From: Flavobacterium sp. IB48 | GTDB taxonomy: Bacteria; Bacteroidota; Bacteroidia; Flavobacteriales; Flavobacteriaceae | DNA: 64,000 nt | NCBI RefSeq assembly: GCF_016405855.1 | Contig: NZ_JAEFCA010000003.1 | Coordinates: 599,987 to 663,986 of the forward strand | Direction: 5' to 3' | Shown here: one piece after another, positions 7,102 through 15,602 of the stretch | Layout: every line of letters starts with the position of its first letter | Numbering within the stretch: position 1 is the first letter of the stretch | Notes under the pieces: generated by a model | The model's input: the letters and a program-made list of their open reading frames with translations, nothing else | Databases searched by the model: none | What the model was told of the DNA's origin: nothing | Position numbers and translations under genes: made by a program

Positions 7102-7854
7102 TTATAGTACGGTATTTACGATAAGTCCACCATCAACCACAATTTCAGATCCAGTAATAAATGAAGCATCATCTGAAGCTAAGAAACTAACTGTTTTTGC
7201 AACTTCAGCAGCTTGTCCAAAACGTTTTAATAAAATTTTCTCTCCCAAAGCAGATCCTAAACCTTCTACTTCTTCTTTTTCTAAACCAACTTTTCCATAC
7301 AATGGTGTTTCGATTGGACCAGGAGAAACCGCATTTACTCTAATTTTTCTTGAAGCCAATTCAACAGCAAAAACTTTATTTAAAGATAATACAGCTGCTT
7401 TACTTGCGGCATAAACACTAGAATTAGGCATTCCGACATGAGCATTTACTGAAGTATTAAAGATAATTGAACCGCCATCCTTTAAAATTGGCAACACTTT
7501 TTGAACTGTAAAATACACTCCTTTTACGTTGACATTCATAATACTGTCATAATGATCTTCTGAAGCTGAATCTAGCGGTGCAAAAGCTGCAATTCCAGCA
7601 TTCAAGAATAAAATATCAACTTTACCAAATTTTGATTTTACTTCTTCAACCAAGTTGTCAATTGATTTTAAATCTGATTGATCGGCTACAATTCCAGTAA
7701 CATTCAATTCTTTTTCCGCTTTTGCCAAAGCTTCTTTGTTTCTTCCTGTTACAATTACTTTTGCCCCTTTTGCTGCTAAATCTGCTGCGGCTGCGTATCC
7801 AATTCCACTGTTTCCACCTGTCACGATTGCTACTTTGTTTTCTAAATTTTTCAT
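7102..7854 (-). CDS. SDR family NAD(P)-dependent oxidoreductase
   Basis: This 250-residue classical short-chain dehydrogenase has the cofactor motif VTGGNSGIGYAA (about residues 10-21), NAG near 86, catalytic Ser in NTSVNA and YAASK near 153-157, and the C-terminal GSEIVVDGGL. It reduces or oxidises a carbonyl/alcohol group with NAD(P)H in the cytoplasm; the substrate is unknown. Such SDR genes next to a TetR repressor are often induced by reactive or toxic carbonyl compounds (general knowledge, not shown here). An operator overlaps its promoter. Confidence 0.95.
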   Translation of the reverse strand: MKNLENKVAIVTGGNSGIGYAAAADLAAKGAKVIVTGRNKEALAKAEKELNVTGIVADQSDLKSIDNLVEEVKSKFGKVDILFLNAGIAAFAPLDSASEDHYDSIMNVNVKGVYFTVQKVLPILKDGGSIIFNTSVNAHVGMPNSSVYAASKAAVLSLNKVFAVELASRKIRVNAVSPGPIETPLYGKVGLEKEEVEGLGSALGEKILLKRFGQAAEVAKTVSFLASDDASFITGSEIVVDGGLIVNTVL

Positions 7855-7897
7855 TTTATTTATTATTTAAGTTATTGATTATTCAATTATTATGATA

Positions 7898-7905
7898 CAA
7901 AGATA
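7898..7905 (-). promoter_or_regulatory. -7 box of the SDR gene (TATCTTTG on the minus strand)
   Basis: It is a perfect TAnnTTTG match 43 bp upstream of the SDR start codon. The operator palindrome begins 7 bp further upstream, as at the TetR promoter. Confidence 0.6.
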
Positions 7906-7933
7906 TAATAACGGAACGATCATTCCGTTATTA
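7906..7933. promoter_or_regulatory. Predicted TetR operator (SDR promoter)
   Basis: This is a 28-bp near-perfect palindrome TAATAACGGAAC..., with core GGAACGATCATTCC at 7913-7926. The core is shared with 7071-7084. It sits in the spacer of the SDR promoter, where bound TetR would block RNA polymerase. Confidence 0.7.
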
Positions 7934-8054
7934 TTAAAGTTAATTTTATGTTAAAATATTTAACTTAGAATAGAAACGCCCGTCAAATAAGGAATTATCT
8001 ATAGAATGATAAACGAAAGAAATCGCAAAATGAGGCTGATTCTTAATTTATGCT

Positions 8055-8062
8055 TAATTTTG
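8055..8062 (+). promoter_or_regulatory. Candidate -7 box (TAATTTTG) of the GAF gene
   Basis: It is a perfect TAnnTTTG match 18 bp before the ATG of the GAF protein gene. The -33 element is not obvious. Confidence 0.4.
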
Positions 8063-8080
8063 CATTAAAAAATAACTCAG

Positions 8081-10450
8081 ATGGATATTCAATTTTTCAA
8101 AGAAAGTCCTTTTACCACTATAATTTCATTTCACAAGCTAATTGAATCTTTTGAAGAAATTGCACAGTCAGACGTTGATTACAGATCCAACTATGCTAAA
8201 GCAATTTTAGAACAAATTGAATTAATTCCGGAACTAAGGACTGGAATCCAGGATTATTCGGTTATCAAAAACAATGAAGCTTTAATTAAAAACATATTAG
8301 CCGATTTATTTCCGACTGCATTGACGCACAATGAAATAAAAGCGGTGACGATTCCATTTCAAAACATCTCCTTTAATTATACAGAGCGTTTCAAAAAAAT
8401 CCTCAAAAATGCAGGTGACGAATTTTATATGGAAATTCGTGATTTTAGCGAGCATCAATTCTATATCAATAACTGCTGTTTAATTTTAAGCAGTTATTAC
8501 AAACAGCATATCGATTTCAATCAGCCATTTTTCTATGACATTCCAGATGAAAATGGTATTGAAAAGCATTATCGTATTTTATACAATGCTGATTTTATGG
8601 AAATTATTCCGACTGAAAACGCTGTTCCTTTAACTCAGGAAGATATCGATCAACTACTAGATAATTACAACGATATTAATCTATGGAAATCCAAGTTTCC
8701 AAAAGGAAGCTGGATTTTAAGAGGTTTCGGAATTGTTTCTCTATTTGATGCCACAACAGAAAGTGCTATTTCAATTTTGAAAAGCAGTTTATTAAAACCT
8801 GGCCCAAAAACAGTTGCCACAGATCAGGAAGTTTCTAATATTTTTCAGTCGATTTTTAATCTCCCAAATTTAAAAGTAGGATTTATTATCTATAATCCTG
8901 AGGAAGAGAAATTTATGCGACCTGCAAAATACGAGAATCAGATGAAGAGCTTTCTGCTTTCTGCTGATCAGGAAGTAGATTGCAAGAATGCTTTTTTTGG
9001 ATGTTCTTTCGAAAATTTATTAGACAATAAAGAACCTTTTGTAATATCTAATGTTAGCAAATTCACAGAAGAATCAACAAACAAACGACTTGGCGAACAT
9101 TTACTTACTCAAGGTATTCAGAGTTGCATCTTTGCTCCTGTAATTAAAAGCGGGCATTTATTGGGCGTTGTTGAACTGGTTTCAGAAAATCCAAGAGATT
9201 TAAACAGTGTAAATGCTACAAAATTAGATTTGGTTCTGCCGTATTTAACCGATACTATTGATCGTTATAATACCGATATGCAACATCAGATTGAAGCGAT
9301 TATTCAGCGAGAATATACTACGATTCACCCAAGCGTATATTGGAAATTCAAAAGAGAATCTCAGAACTATTTTCAAAATATGAATCATACCAAAGATTAT
9401 ATTTTTAAAGAAATTGTCTTTAAAAATGTATATCCGCTGTATGGACAAATTGATATTAAAGGCTCTTCTGAACATCGTAATGAAACGGTAAAAATTGATT
9501 TGAAAAGTCAATTGACAGCTCTTATGGAAATCTTTGATAATCAAGAAGAAAACTCAAATTTAGTTCTTCTTGAACAAAGAAAATTTGAATTGGAATCGCT
9601 TCGAAGCGAATTGGATTATCCATTAAAAGCAGATACCGAACAGCATATACAACGTTATATCGAAGAAGAAATTCATCCGATACTGAAAAATACCAAAAGT
9701 AATGCTAAATCTGAAAAGTTAGAGCAATTATACTTTGATAGTCTAGACGAAAAAACTGGAATGTTTTATCAGGAAAGAAAGAAATTTGACAATGCCATGT
9801 CGATCATCAATAAAAGATTGGCAACGGTTTTGGATAGAAAACAAGTTGAAGCACAACAGATTTATCCGCATTATTATGAGCGTTTTAAAACGGATGGCGT
9901 TGAACACAATTTGTATATTGGAGCTTCAATTTCTCCAACAAAACCGTTCGATATTATGTATCTGCATAATCTTCGTCTGTGGCAATTACAAACTTTATGC
10001 GAAATGGAATTGGAACACCATGAACTTAAAGAATCTCTTCCATACGAATTAGATGTTACTTCTTTAATTCTCGTTTTCAGTTCTGCACTTTCTATCCGTT
10101 TCAGAATGGATGAAAAACGTTTTGATGTAGACGGAACTTATAATGCAAGATATGAAGTTGTTAAAAAACGAATTGACAAATCGCATATTAAAGGAACAAA
10201 CGAAAGAATTACCGAGAAAGAGAAAATTACAATTGTGTATTCTCAAAATAGTGAAGAAGCAGAATATTTAAAATATATTAAATATTTACAACACAAGAAA
10301 ATTCTTGAACCTTCTATTGAACAATTTGAAGTCGAAGATCTTCAGGGAGTTTCTGGTTTGAGAGCAATTCGTGTCAAAGTAATCAACAATAGTTCAAACC
10401 CAGGAATTAAGAAAATAACTTATCAGGATTTATTAGATGAGCTCAACTAA
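8081..10450 (+). CDS. GAF domain-containing protein of unknown function
   Basis: This 789-residue soluble protein has no signal peptide and no membrane helix. A GAF-like sensor domain is visible around residues 240-395 (segments CSFENLLDNKEPFVISNVS and GIQSCIFAPVIKSGHLLGVVELVSEN). The flanking N-terminal (1-230) and C-terminal (400-789) parts are largely helical, and I do not recognise them. No kinase, cyclase or DNA-binding output domain was seen, so it is probably a ligand-sensing or scaffold protein. It is monocistronic: a promoter box lies upstream and a hairpin overlaps its stop codon. Confidence 0.75.
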   Translation: MDIQFFKESPFTTIISFHKLIESFEEIAQSDVDYRSNYAKAILEQIELIPELRTGIQDYSVIKNNEALIKNILADLFPTALTHNEIKAVTIPFQNISFNYTERFKKILKNAGDEFYMEIRDFSEHQFYINNCCLILSSYYKQHIDFNQPFFYDIPDENGIEKHYRILYNADFMEIIPTENAVPLTQEDIDQLLDNYNDINLWKSKFPKGSWILRGFGIVSLFDATTESAISILKSSLLKPGPKTVATDQEVSNIFQSIFNLPNLKVGFIIYNPEEEKFMRPAKYENQMKSFLLSADQEVDCKNAFFGCSFENLLDNKEPFVISNVSKFTEESTNKRLGEHLLTQGIQSCIFAPVIKSGHLLGVVELVSENPRDLNSVNATKLDLVLPYLTDTIDRYNTDMQHQIEAIIQREYTTIHPSVYWKFKRESQNYFQNMNHTKDYIFKEIVFKNVYPLYGQIDIKGSSEHRNETVKIDLKSQLTALMEIFDNQEENSNLVLLEQRKFELESLRSELDYPLKADTEQHIQRYIEEEIHPILKNTKSNAKSEKLEQLYFDSLDEKTGMFYQERKKFDNAMSIINKRLATVLDRKQVEAQQIYPHYYERFKTDGVEHNLYIGASISPTKPFDIMYLHNLRLWQLQTLCEMELEHHELKESLPYELDVTSLILVFSSALSIRFRMDEKRFDVDGTYNARYEVVKKRIDKSHIKGTNERITEKEKITIVYSQNSEEAEYLKYIKYLQHKKILEPSIEQFEVEDLQGVSGLRAIRVKVINNSSNPGIKKITYQDLLDELN

Positions 10451-10468
10451 ATAGTTGAGCTTATTTTT
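10441..10468 (+). terminator. Hairpin overlapping the GAF gene stop codon
   Basis: The arms GCTCAACTA and TAGTTGAGC (10441-10449 and 10452-10460) are followed by TTATTTTT. The stop codon TAA at 10448-10450 lies in the hairpin, so termination begins within the last codons. Confidence 0.6.
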
Positions 10469-10469
10469 A

Positions 10470-10506
10470 GAAAAACTTTGTCAAAGTTTGAAACTTTGAC
10501 AAAGTT
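10470..10506 (-). terminator. Terminator of the HD/PycTM gene
   Basis: The 16-bp arms 10474-10489 and 10491-10506 are perfect complements (AACTTTGTCAAAGTTT). On the minus strand the stem is followed by a T-run. The very short loop suggests an alternative cruciform. Confidence 0.6.
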
Positions 10507-10514
10507 AATTAGCT

Positions 10515-11690
10515 TTAAATAGACTTAAAAGCAATTACAAACGCAATTACTGTTATGATAATTCCGAACATAAAAAAGTTATAGGCAATTCGGAGTAAAT
10601 TATATTTTCGTTGTAAAACCAATCCTAGATAATACAAATCTTTGATCATCGTTGAATACAGATAATCACGATCTTTCATCATTTCGTTCATTGCCCAATC
10701 ATAATCTTCGAGAGGCATTTTGTAGAAATTTCCAAAAAACATCAGATTCACTTTTTTAGCTTCAACATCGTCTCGAGTAAAAAATCCAGAAGTTACTTTT
10801 GGACGTGTCGAAAGAATCGCAAAAATAATCGTGATCACACTAGACATCAGCATAATAAATGTTGGAACAACCAAATGCGCATTTTTGGGACTATCTAATT
10901 TTGGAATAATAGACGATAATGCAATGGAAATGATAATCGCATTTACAGACAATAAAATATTGGCCTTACTATCTGCAATTCCGCTCAAACGAGTATGATT
11001 TCCAAGCGTAACACGAAATAAAGTATCGATTCCACGATCTGGTTTTTCGGTTTTATCCTTCTTTTTATCTTCTTCTAGTGCGGCAGCGGCTTTCAATTCT
11101 TGTTTATTGATCTTTTTCTGAATCATTAATAGATTTTTTTCTTTCAGAGGTTGCCATTTTCTTAAAGCATAATCGGTATAAAAGCGATGTTTATTCAATA
11201 AAAAATTTAAGTTTTCTCTTGTCCATTCCGCGTTAGAGAAACTAACTATTCCAGCATTTTTTAATTCCAGACGAAGCAATTCGCAAGTTGTAGCATATTC
11301 AGCTCCCATTAAATGGGCGTAATCTGCATCACGGATAATTTTCTCTAAATGCGTTTTAGGTTCATATTCTTTAACTGTAGCCAGAATTAAACTAGAAACT
11401 AAAGCAATAAATTCTTCCGATTTTCCTTTTTCGCGCAAAAAGTTGGCAGCTATTTCAGTGCTTTTCTTTTCATGATTTTCATATCCTTCAATATATCCCG
11501 TGTCGTGAAACCATGCTGCAACCAAAAGAGCTTCCTTATCCTCACCTTCTACATCTTCTTTTTTGCAAAGTTCTTTTACCGCAGTAACCACGGTAAAAGT
11601 ATGATTAAAATTATGGTAAGAATATAAATTAGAAAGTTTATCTTTGAGTAAATTACCGACAAAATCTTCGGATTGTTCTATTAGATTCAT
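10515..11690 (-). CDS. HD-domain hydrolase fused to a Pycsar-effector-like (PycTM, DUF5706) membrane domain
   Basis: Residues 1-180 of 391 form an HD phosphohydrolase: H26/H30, the HD pair at 62-63 (WFHDTGY) and D121/D123 (RDADYAHL). A charged linker (185-218) leads to a domain beginning RVTLGNHTRLSGIADSKANILLSVNA (223-248), the signature of the PycTM / DUF5706 family. It has hydrophobic helices near 242-262, 273-295 and 367-390. PycTM domains are the membrane effectors of Pycsar antiphage systems, gated by cCMP or cUMP. Here no pyrimidine cyclase is adjacent. The HD part could hydrolyse the nucleotide that the other end senses (inference). The start codon is 26 bp from a divergent phosphatase-fusion gene. 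Confidence 0.8.
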   Translation of the reverse strand: MNLIEQSEDFVGNLLKDKLSNLYSYHNFNHTFTVVTAVKELCKKEDVEGEDKEALLVAAWFHDTGYIEGYENHEKKSTEIAANFLREKGKSEEFIALVSSLILATVKEYEPKTHLEKIIRDADYAHLMGAEYATTCELLRLELKNAGIVSFSNAEWTRENLNFLLNKHRFYTDYALRKWQPLKEKNLLMIQKKINKQELKAAAALEEDKKKDKTEKPDRGIDTLFRVTLGNHTRLSGIADSKANILLSVNAIIISIALSSIIPKLDSPKNAHLVVPTFIMLMSSVITIIFAILSTRPKVTSGFFTRDDVEAKKVNLMFFGNFYKMPLEDYDWAMNEMMKDRDYLYSTMIKDLYYLGLVLQRKYNLLRIAYNFFMFGIIITVIAFVIAFKSI

Positions 11691-11716
11691 AAAGAATATT
11701 TTTATACCACTAAATT

Positions 11717-14700
11717 ATGAAATTGTTTTTGGATAATCATTTTATTGCTAAGATTAAAAATTACTCTTTGGCAATTATGGCCCTATTCATCGTTTATTCT
11801 TGTGCAACGCGCAAACCTCAATACGGAAAAAATGTTAGTGCCACTGAAACAGAAAACGCTACAGATACGATACAAATTGCACATACTTTTTTTCTTGTTG
11901 GAGATGCTGGAAATGCCGATGAAGAGCAAGCACAGCAAACACTGGAGCTTTTACATCAAAAGTTAAAAAAAGCGAGCAAAAAATCGACGCTTCTTTTTTT
12001 AGGCGACAATATTTATCCGAAAGGTTTTCCTGGCAACAAACATCCTGAAGACAAAGCCTTAGCAGAAACCAAACTGACCAATCAATTAAAATTAACCAAA
12101 GACTTTAAAGGAAAAACAATTGTAATTCCTGGAAATCATGACTGGTACAGTGGCATTAAAGGTTTGGAACGTCAGGCCGATTTTGTTACAAAATATTTAA
12201 ACGATAAAAAAAGTTTTCTTCCGAGAAAATCATGCCCTATTGAAACTGTAAAAATTGACAGCACTACAGCTTTGATAGTTGTTGATAGTGAATGGTTTCT
12301 AGAAAATTGGAACGATCATCCGACTATAAATGACAATTGCGAAATTAAAACCAGAGAAGCTTTTTTTGAAGAACTTGAAGGTCAATTGAACAAAAATCAA
12401 GAAAAAACAGTTGTCTTAGCAATTCACCATCCGTTACTAAGCAATGGAACACATGGCGGTCAATTTTCGTTAGAAAAACAATTATTCCCTTTAGAACAAA
12501 AAATTCCTCTTCCTGTAATTGGCTCATTCATCAATTTATTGCGAAAAACATCTGGCGTTAGTCCGCAGGACATTCAAAACAAGCAATACACAATTTATGC
12601 AAAAAGAATTAAAACACTTTTGCAAAAACAGAAAAATGTAATAGTTGTTTCTGGACACGACCATAACCTTCAATATATAAGCAAAGAAAATATTCAGCAG
12701 ATTATTAGTGGCGCAGGATCAAAATCGGAAGCCGCAAGAGCCATCAGTCCTTATGATTTTTCGTATGGAGGAAATGGTTATGCTACATTGACTATGTATA
12801 AAAGTGGCGATGCTAAAGTTTCTTATTATGGAAATGAAAACAACAAAGAGAAACTTCTTTTTGAGCGTGAAATAATAAAAGCCAAAGAAATCAACTGGGC
12901 TTCAGATATTCCAAATAATTTTCCTGCAAAAGTCACTACTTCGATTTATTCACCAAAAATGACTCAAAAAGGTGCGTTTCACAGATTTTTATTTGGCCAG
13001 CATTATAGAAAATATTACAGTCTTCCTATTGAAGCTACAACGGCAACTGTAGATACATTAAAAGGAGGTTTAAAACCAATTCGTGAAGGTGGCGGACATC
13101 AATCGGTTTCATTAAGAATGGCAGATCCTCAAGGGCGTGAGTTTATCATGCGCGCAATGAAAAAAAGCGCAACAGTGTTTTTACAATCAGTTGCTTTTAA
13201 AGACCAATACGTGGTAAATGATTTCGAGAAAACATATGCCGAAGATTTCTTATTTGATTTTTACACCACTTCTCATCCTTATGCTTCTTTTGTTATTGGC
13301 GAAATGTCTGATCAAATTGGTTTAAGACATACGAATCCTATTTTATATTATATCCCGAAGCAAAATGGTTTGGGAGAATTTAATGCAAGCTTTGGAGATC
13401 AATTATATATGGTCGAAGAAAGACCTGCTGATAATCATTTGGATGGAAAAAATTTCGGAAAACCAAGCAACATCATCGGAACTGACGATATGATGCTAAA
13501 TCTTCATAAAGATGAAAAATATGTGGTTGATGAAAAAGAATATATAAAAGCTCGTTTATTTGACATTCTTATAGGAGATTGGGACAGACATAGTGATCAA
13601 TGGCGTTGGGCTGAATATAAAGAAGATGGAAAAGTAATTTATAGACCAATTCCGAGAGATCGTGACCAAGCTTTTGTAAAATATGATGGTGCTTTGCTTT
13701 CACTTTTAATGAACATGCCTCCACTTCGTCATATGCGATCTTTTAAAGGTGACAGGATCAATGTGAAATGGCTTGGCAGAGAACCTTATCCAATGGATTT
13801 GGCTTTTCTAAGAACTGCTGAAGAAAAAGAATGGGTGGAACAGGCCAAATATATTCAAGAAAACTTAACTGATGCAGATATTGATGAGGCTTTTAAAAAC
13901 ATGCCAAAAGAGGTTCAGGATGGAACAGTCGATGAAATCAAAGCAAAATTAAAAAGAAGAAAAAAAGATCTTCAAAAGTATGCTCGTGAATATTCTGATG
14001 TTTTAAACAGAACTGTGATGATTGCCGGAACAGACAAGAAAGATAAGTTTGTTTTGAATCATAATGTAAAAAAGGGGATTGAAATTCAGGTTTTCAGAAT
14101 TAAAAAAGAAGGCGATGAATTGCTTTATACCAAAAATGTAACCGACGACAAAACCAAAAATCTTTGGATTTATGGATTAGATGATAATGATGTTTTTGAA
14201 GTAAAAGGAAATGAGAAATCAAACATAAAAATTCGTTTGCTTGGTGGCCAAAACAATGATACTTACAATATTGAAAACGGAAGAAAGGTTATTGTTTACG
14301 ATTTCAAATCAAAAGAAAATACTTATAATCTAGATTCTAAAACACAAACGCAGTTAACAGACGATTACGATGTTAATTTATATAACTACGAAAAACCTAA
14401 ATACAATGTAATTGCGGGACTTCCAAACATTGGTTATAATCCTGATGATGGCGTAAAAATGGGAGTCAACGTAAATTATACGGTAAATAATTTCAAACAG
14501 AATCCGTACACGCAAAAGCATATTTTTAATGCATTTTACTATTTTGCTACTGGCGGTTTAGAGTTTAATTATGCGGCACATTTCCCTGGTTTATTAGGAA
14601 AATGGGTTATTGATGTGGAGTCATTGTATACGACTCCAAACTTTGCCATGAATTATTTTGGTTATGGAAATGAGTCGCAGTATAATGATGATTTAGGAAT

Positions 14701-15448
14701 GGATTACAATCGTGTCCGTATTAGAAAATTTAACGCTTCGGGTGCCATTCGCCATGTTGGAAGATATGGAAGCGAGTTTAGCGTTCAACCAATCTTCCAG
14801 AGAATGACAGTTGAAGATACCGAAAACAGATACATTAATATTCCCGGCATTGTAAATCCAGATGTATTTGACAGTCAGAATTACGGAAGTTTAAAAGTAA
14901 AATATCAGTTTAAAAATTCAGATTTTGCGGCAAAACCAACTTTAGGAATGGCTTTTATGATTGCGGCGACTTGGACAGCTAATTTAGATGACACCAAGAA
15001 AAATTTCCCTACTCTAGAAAGCTTCTTAGGATTTACTCATAAAATTGATCATAACGGAAAATTAATATTGGCCACTTACGTTAAAGGAAAAGCTATTTTC
15101 AACAATAATTATGAATTCTACCAAGGTGCTTCTCTAGGCGGAGATACAGATTTACGCGGATATAGAAATGAACGTTTCTTAGGAAGTTCTTATTTTTCTC
15201 AAAGTTCTGATTTGCGTTTAAGCATTGGAAAAATCCGTAAAACTATTGTTCCTTTTACGTACGGAATTTTAGGTGGTTTCGACTACGGAAGGGTTTGGCT
15301 TGATGGTGAAGAATCAAGAAAATGGCATCAAGATTACGGCGGCGGACTTTGGCTAAATGCCATAAATGTTATTACAGCGAGAATCTCTTATTTCAAATCT
15401 CCTGATGAAATTGGAAGATTAATTTTTGGAGCAGCTTACAGCTTCTAG
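11717..15448 (+). CDS. Metallophosphatase / kinase-like / beta-barrel fusion lipoprotein
   Basis: This 1243-residue protein starts with a lipoprotein signal ending VYSC (Cys29). Residues about 55-365 are a calcineurin-like phosphoesterase with all metal motifs: GDAG 62-65, GDN 96-98, GNHD 139-142, HH 237-238 and GHDH 313-316. Residues about 440-770 are not a standard named domain; they contain GGGHQS (458-463), GDWDRHSDQWRW (620-631) and IPRDRDQAF (645-653), similar to the catalytic loop and metal Asp of HipA/Fam20-like kinases. From about 890 to the end an Omp85/BamA-like outer-membrane barrel is predicted, finishing in AAYSF with a C-terminal Phe. It is probably anchored in the outer membrane. 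The substrate is unknown. Confidence 0.8.
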   Translation: MKLFLDNHFIAKIKNYSLAIMALFIVYSCATRKPQYGKNVSATETENATDTIQIAHTFFLVGDAGNADEEQAQQTLELLHQKLKKASKKSTLLFLGDNIYPKGFPGNKHPEDKALAETKLTNQLKLTKDFKGKTIVIPGNHDWYSGIKGLERQADFVTKYLNDKKSFLPRKSCPIETVKIDSTTALIVVDSEWFLENWNDHPTINDNCEIKTREAFFEELEGQLNKNQEKTVVLAIHHPLLSNGTHGGQFSLEKQLFPLEQKIPLPVIGSFINLLRKTSGVSPQDIQNKQYTIYAKRIKTLLQKQKNVIVVSGHDHNLQYISKENIQQIISGAGSKSEAARAISPYDFSYGGNGYATLTMYKSGDAKVSYYGNENNKEKLLFEREIIKAKEINWASDIPNNFPAKVTTSIYSPKMTQKGAFHRFLFGQHYRKYYSLPIEATTATVDTLKGGLKPIREGGGHQSVSLRMADPQGREFIMRAMKKSATVFLQSVAFKDQYVVNDFEKTYAEDFLFDFYTTSHPYASFVIGEMSDQIGLRHTNPILYYIPKQNGLGEFNASFGDQLYMVEERPADNHLDGKNFGKPSNIIGTDDMMLNLHKDEKYVVDEKEYIKARLFDILIGDWDRHSDQWRWAEYKEDGKVIYRPIPRDRDQAFVKYDGALLSLLMNMPPLRHMRSFKGDRINVKWLGREPYPMDLAFLRTAEEKEWVEQAKYIQENLTDADIDEAFKNMPKEVQDGTVDEIKAKLKRRKKDLQKYAREYSDVLNRTVMIAGTDKKDKFVLNHNVKKGIEIQVFRIKKEGDELLYTKNVTDDKTKNLWIYGLDDNDVFEVKGNEKSNIKIRLLGGQNNDTYNIENGRKVIVYDFKSKENTYNLDSKTQTQLTDDYDVNLYNYEKPKYNVIAGLPNIGYNPDDGVKMGVNVNYTVNNFKQNPYTQKHIFNAFYYFATGGLEFNYAAHFPGLLGKWVIDVESLYTTPNFAMNYFGYGNESQYNDDLGMDYNRVRIRKFNASGAIRHVGRYGSEFSVQPIFQRMTVEDTENRYINIPGIVNPDVFDSQNYGSLKVKYQFKNSDFAAKPTLGMAFMIAATWTANLDDTKKNFPTLESFLGFTHKIDHNGKLILATYVKGKAIFNNNYEFYQGASLGGDTDLRGYRNERFLGSSYFSQSSDLRLSIGKIRKTIVPFTYGILGGFDYGRVWLDGEESRKWHQDYGGGLWLNAINVITARISYFKSPDEIGRLIFGAAYSF

Positions 15449-15493
15449 CTGTAGGTTCAAAGTTGCAAAGGCTCAAAGTAACAAAGTTTTTTT

Positions 15494-15566
15494 AGCCACG
15501 AATTACACTAATTTACACTAATTTTTATTTAAATATAATTCGTGAAAATTACTGTAATTCGTGGCT
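15494..15566. repeat. Inverted repeat AGCCACGAATTACA
   Basis: The perfect 14-bp arms 15494-15507 and 15553-15566 enclose an AT-rich 45-bp core that contains a short tandem (ACACTAATTT twice). It lies in the spacer between two convergent genes. Just left of it is a CAAAG-rich stretch, and just right (about 15577-15605) is a CTTAG/CTCAG stretch similar to the repeat at 4805 and 5259. Confidence 0.85.
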
Positions 15567-15602
15567 GATTTTTTTGACTTAGTATCTTAGCATCTCAGAA
15601 TC

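Noticed and set aside
10515..11690. A complete Pycsar antiphage operon
   Set aside because: Only the effector-like domain is present; no pyrimidine cyclase gene is seen on either side.
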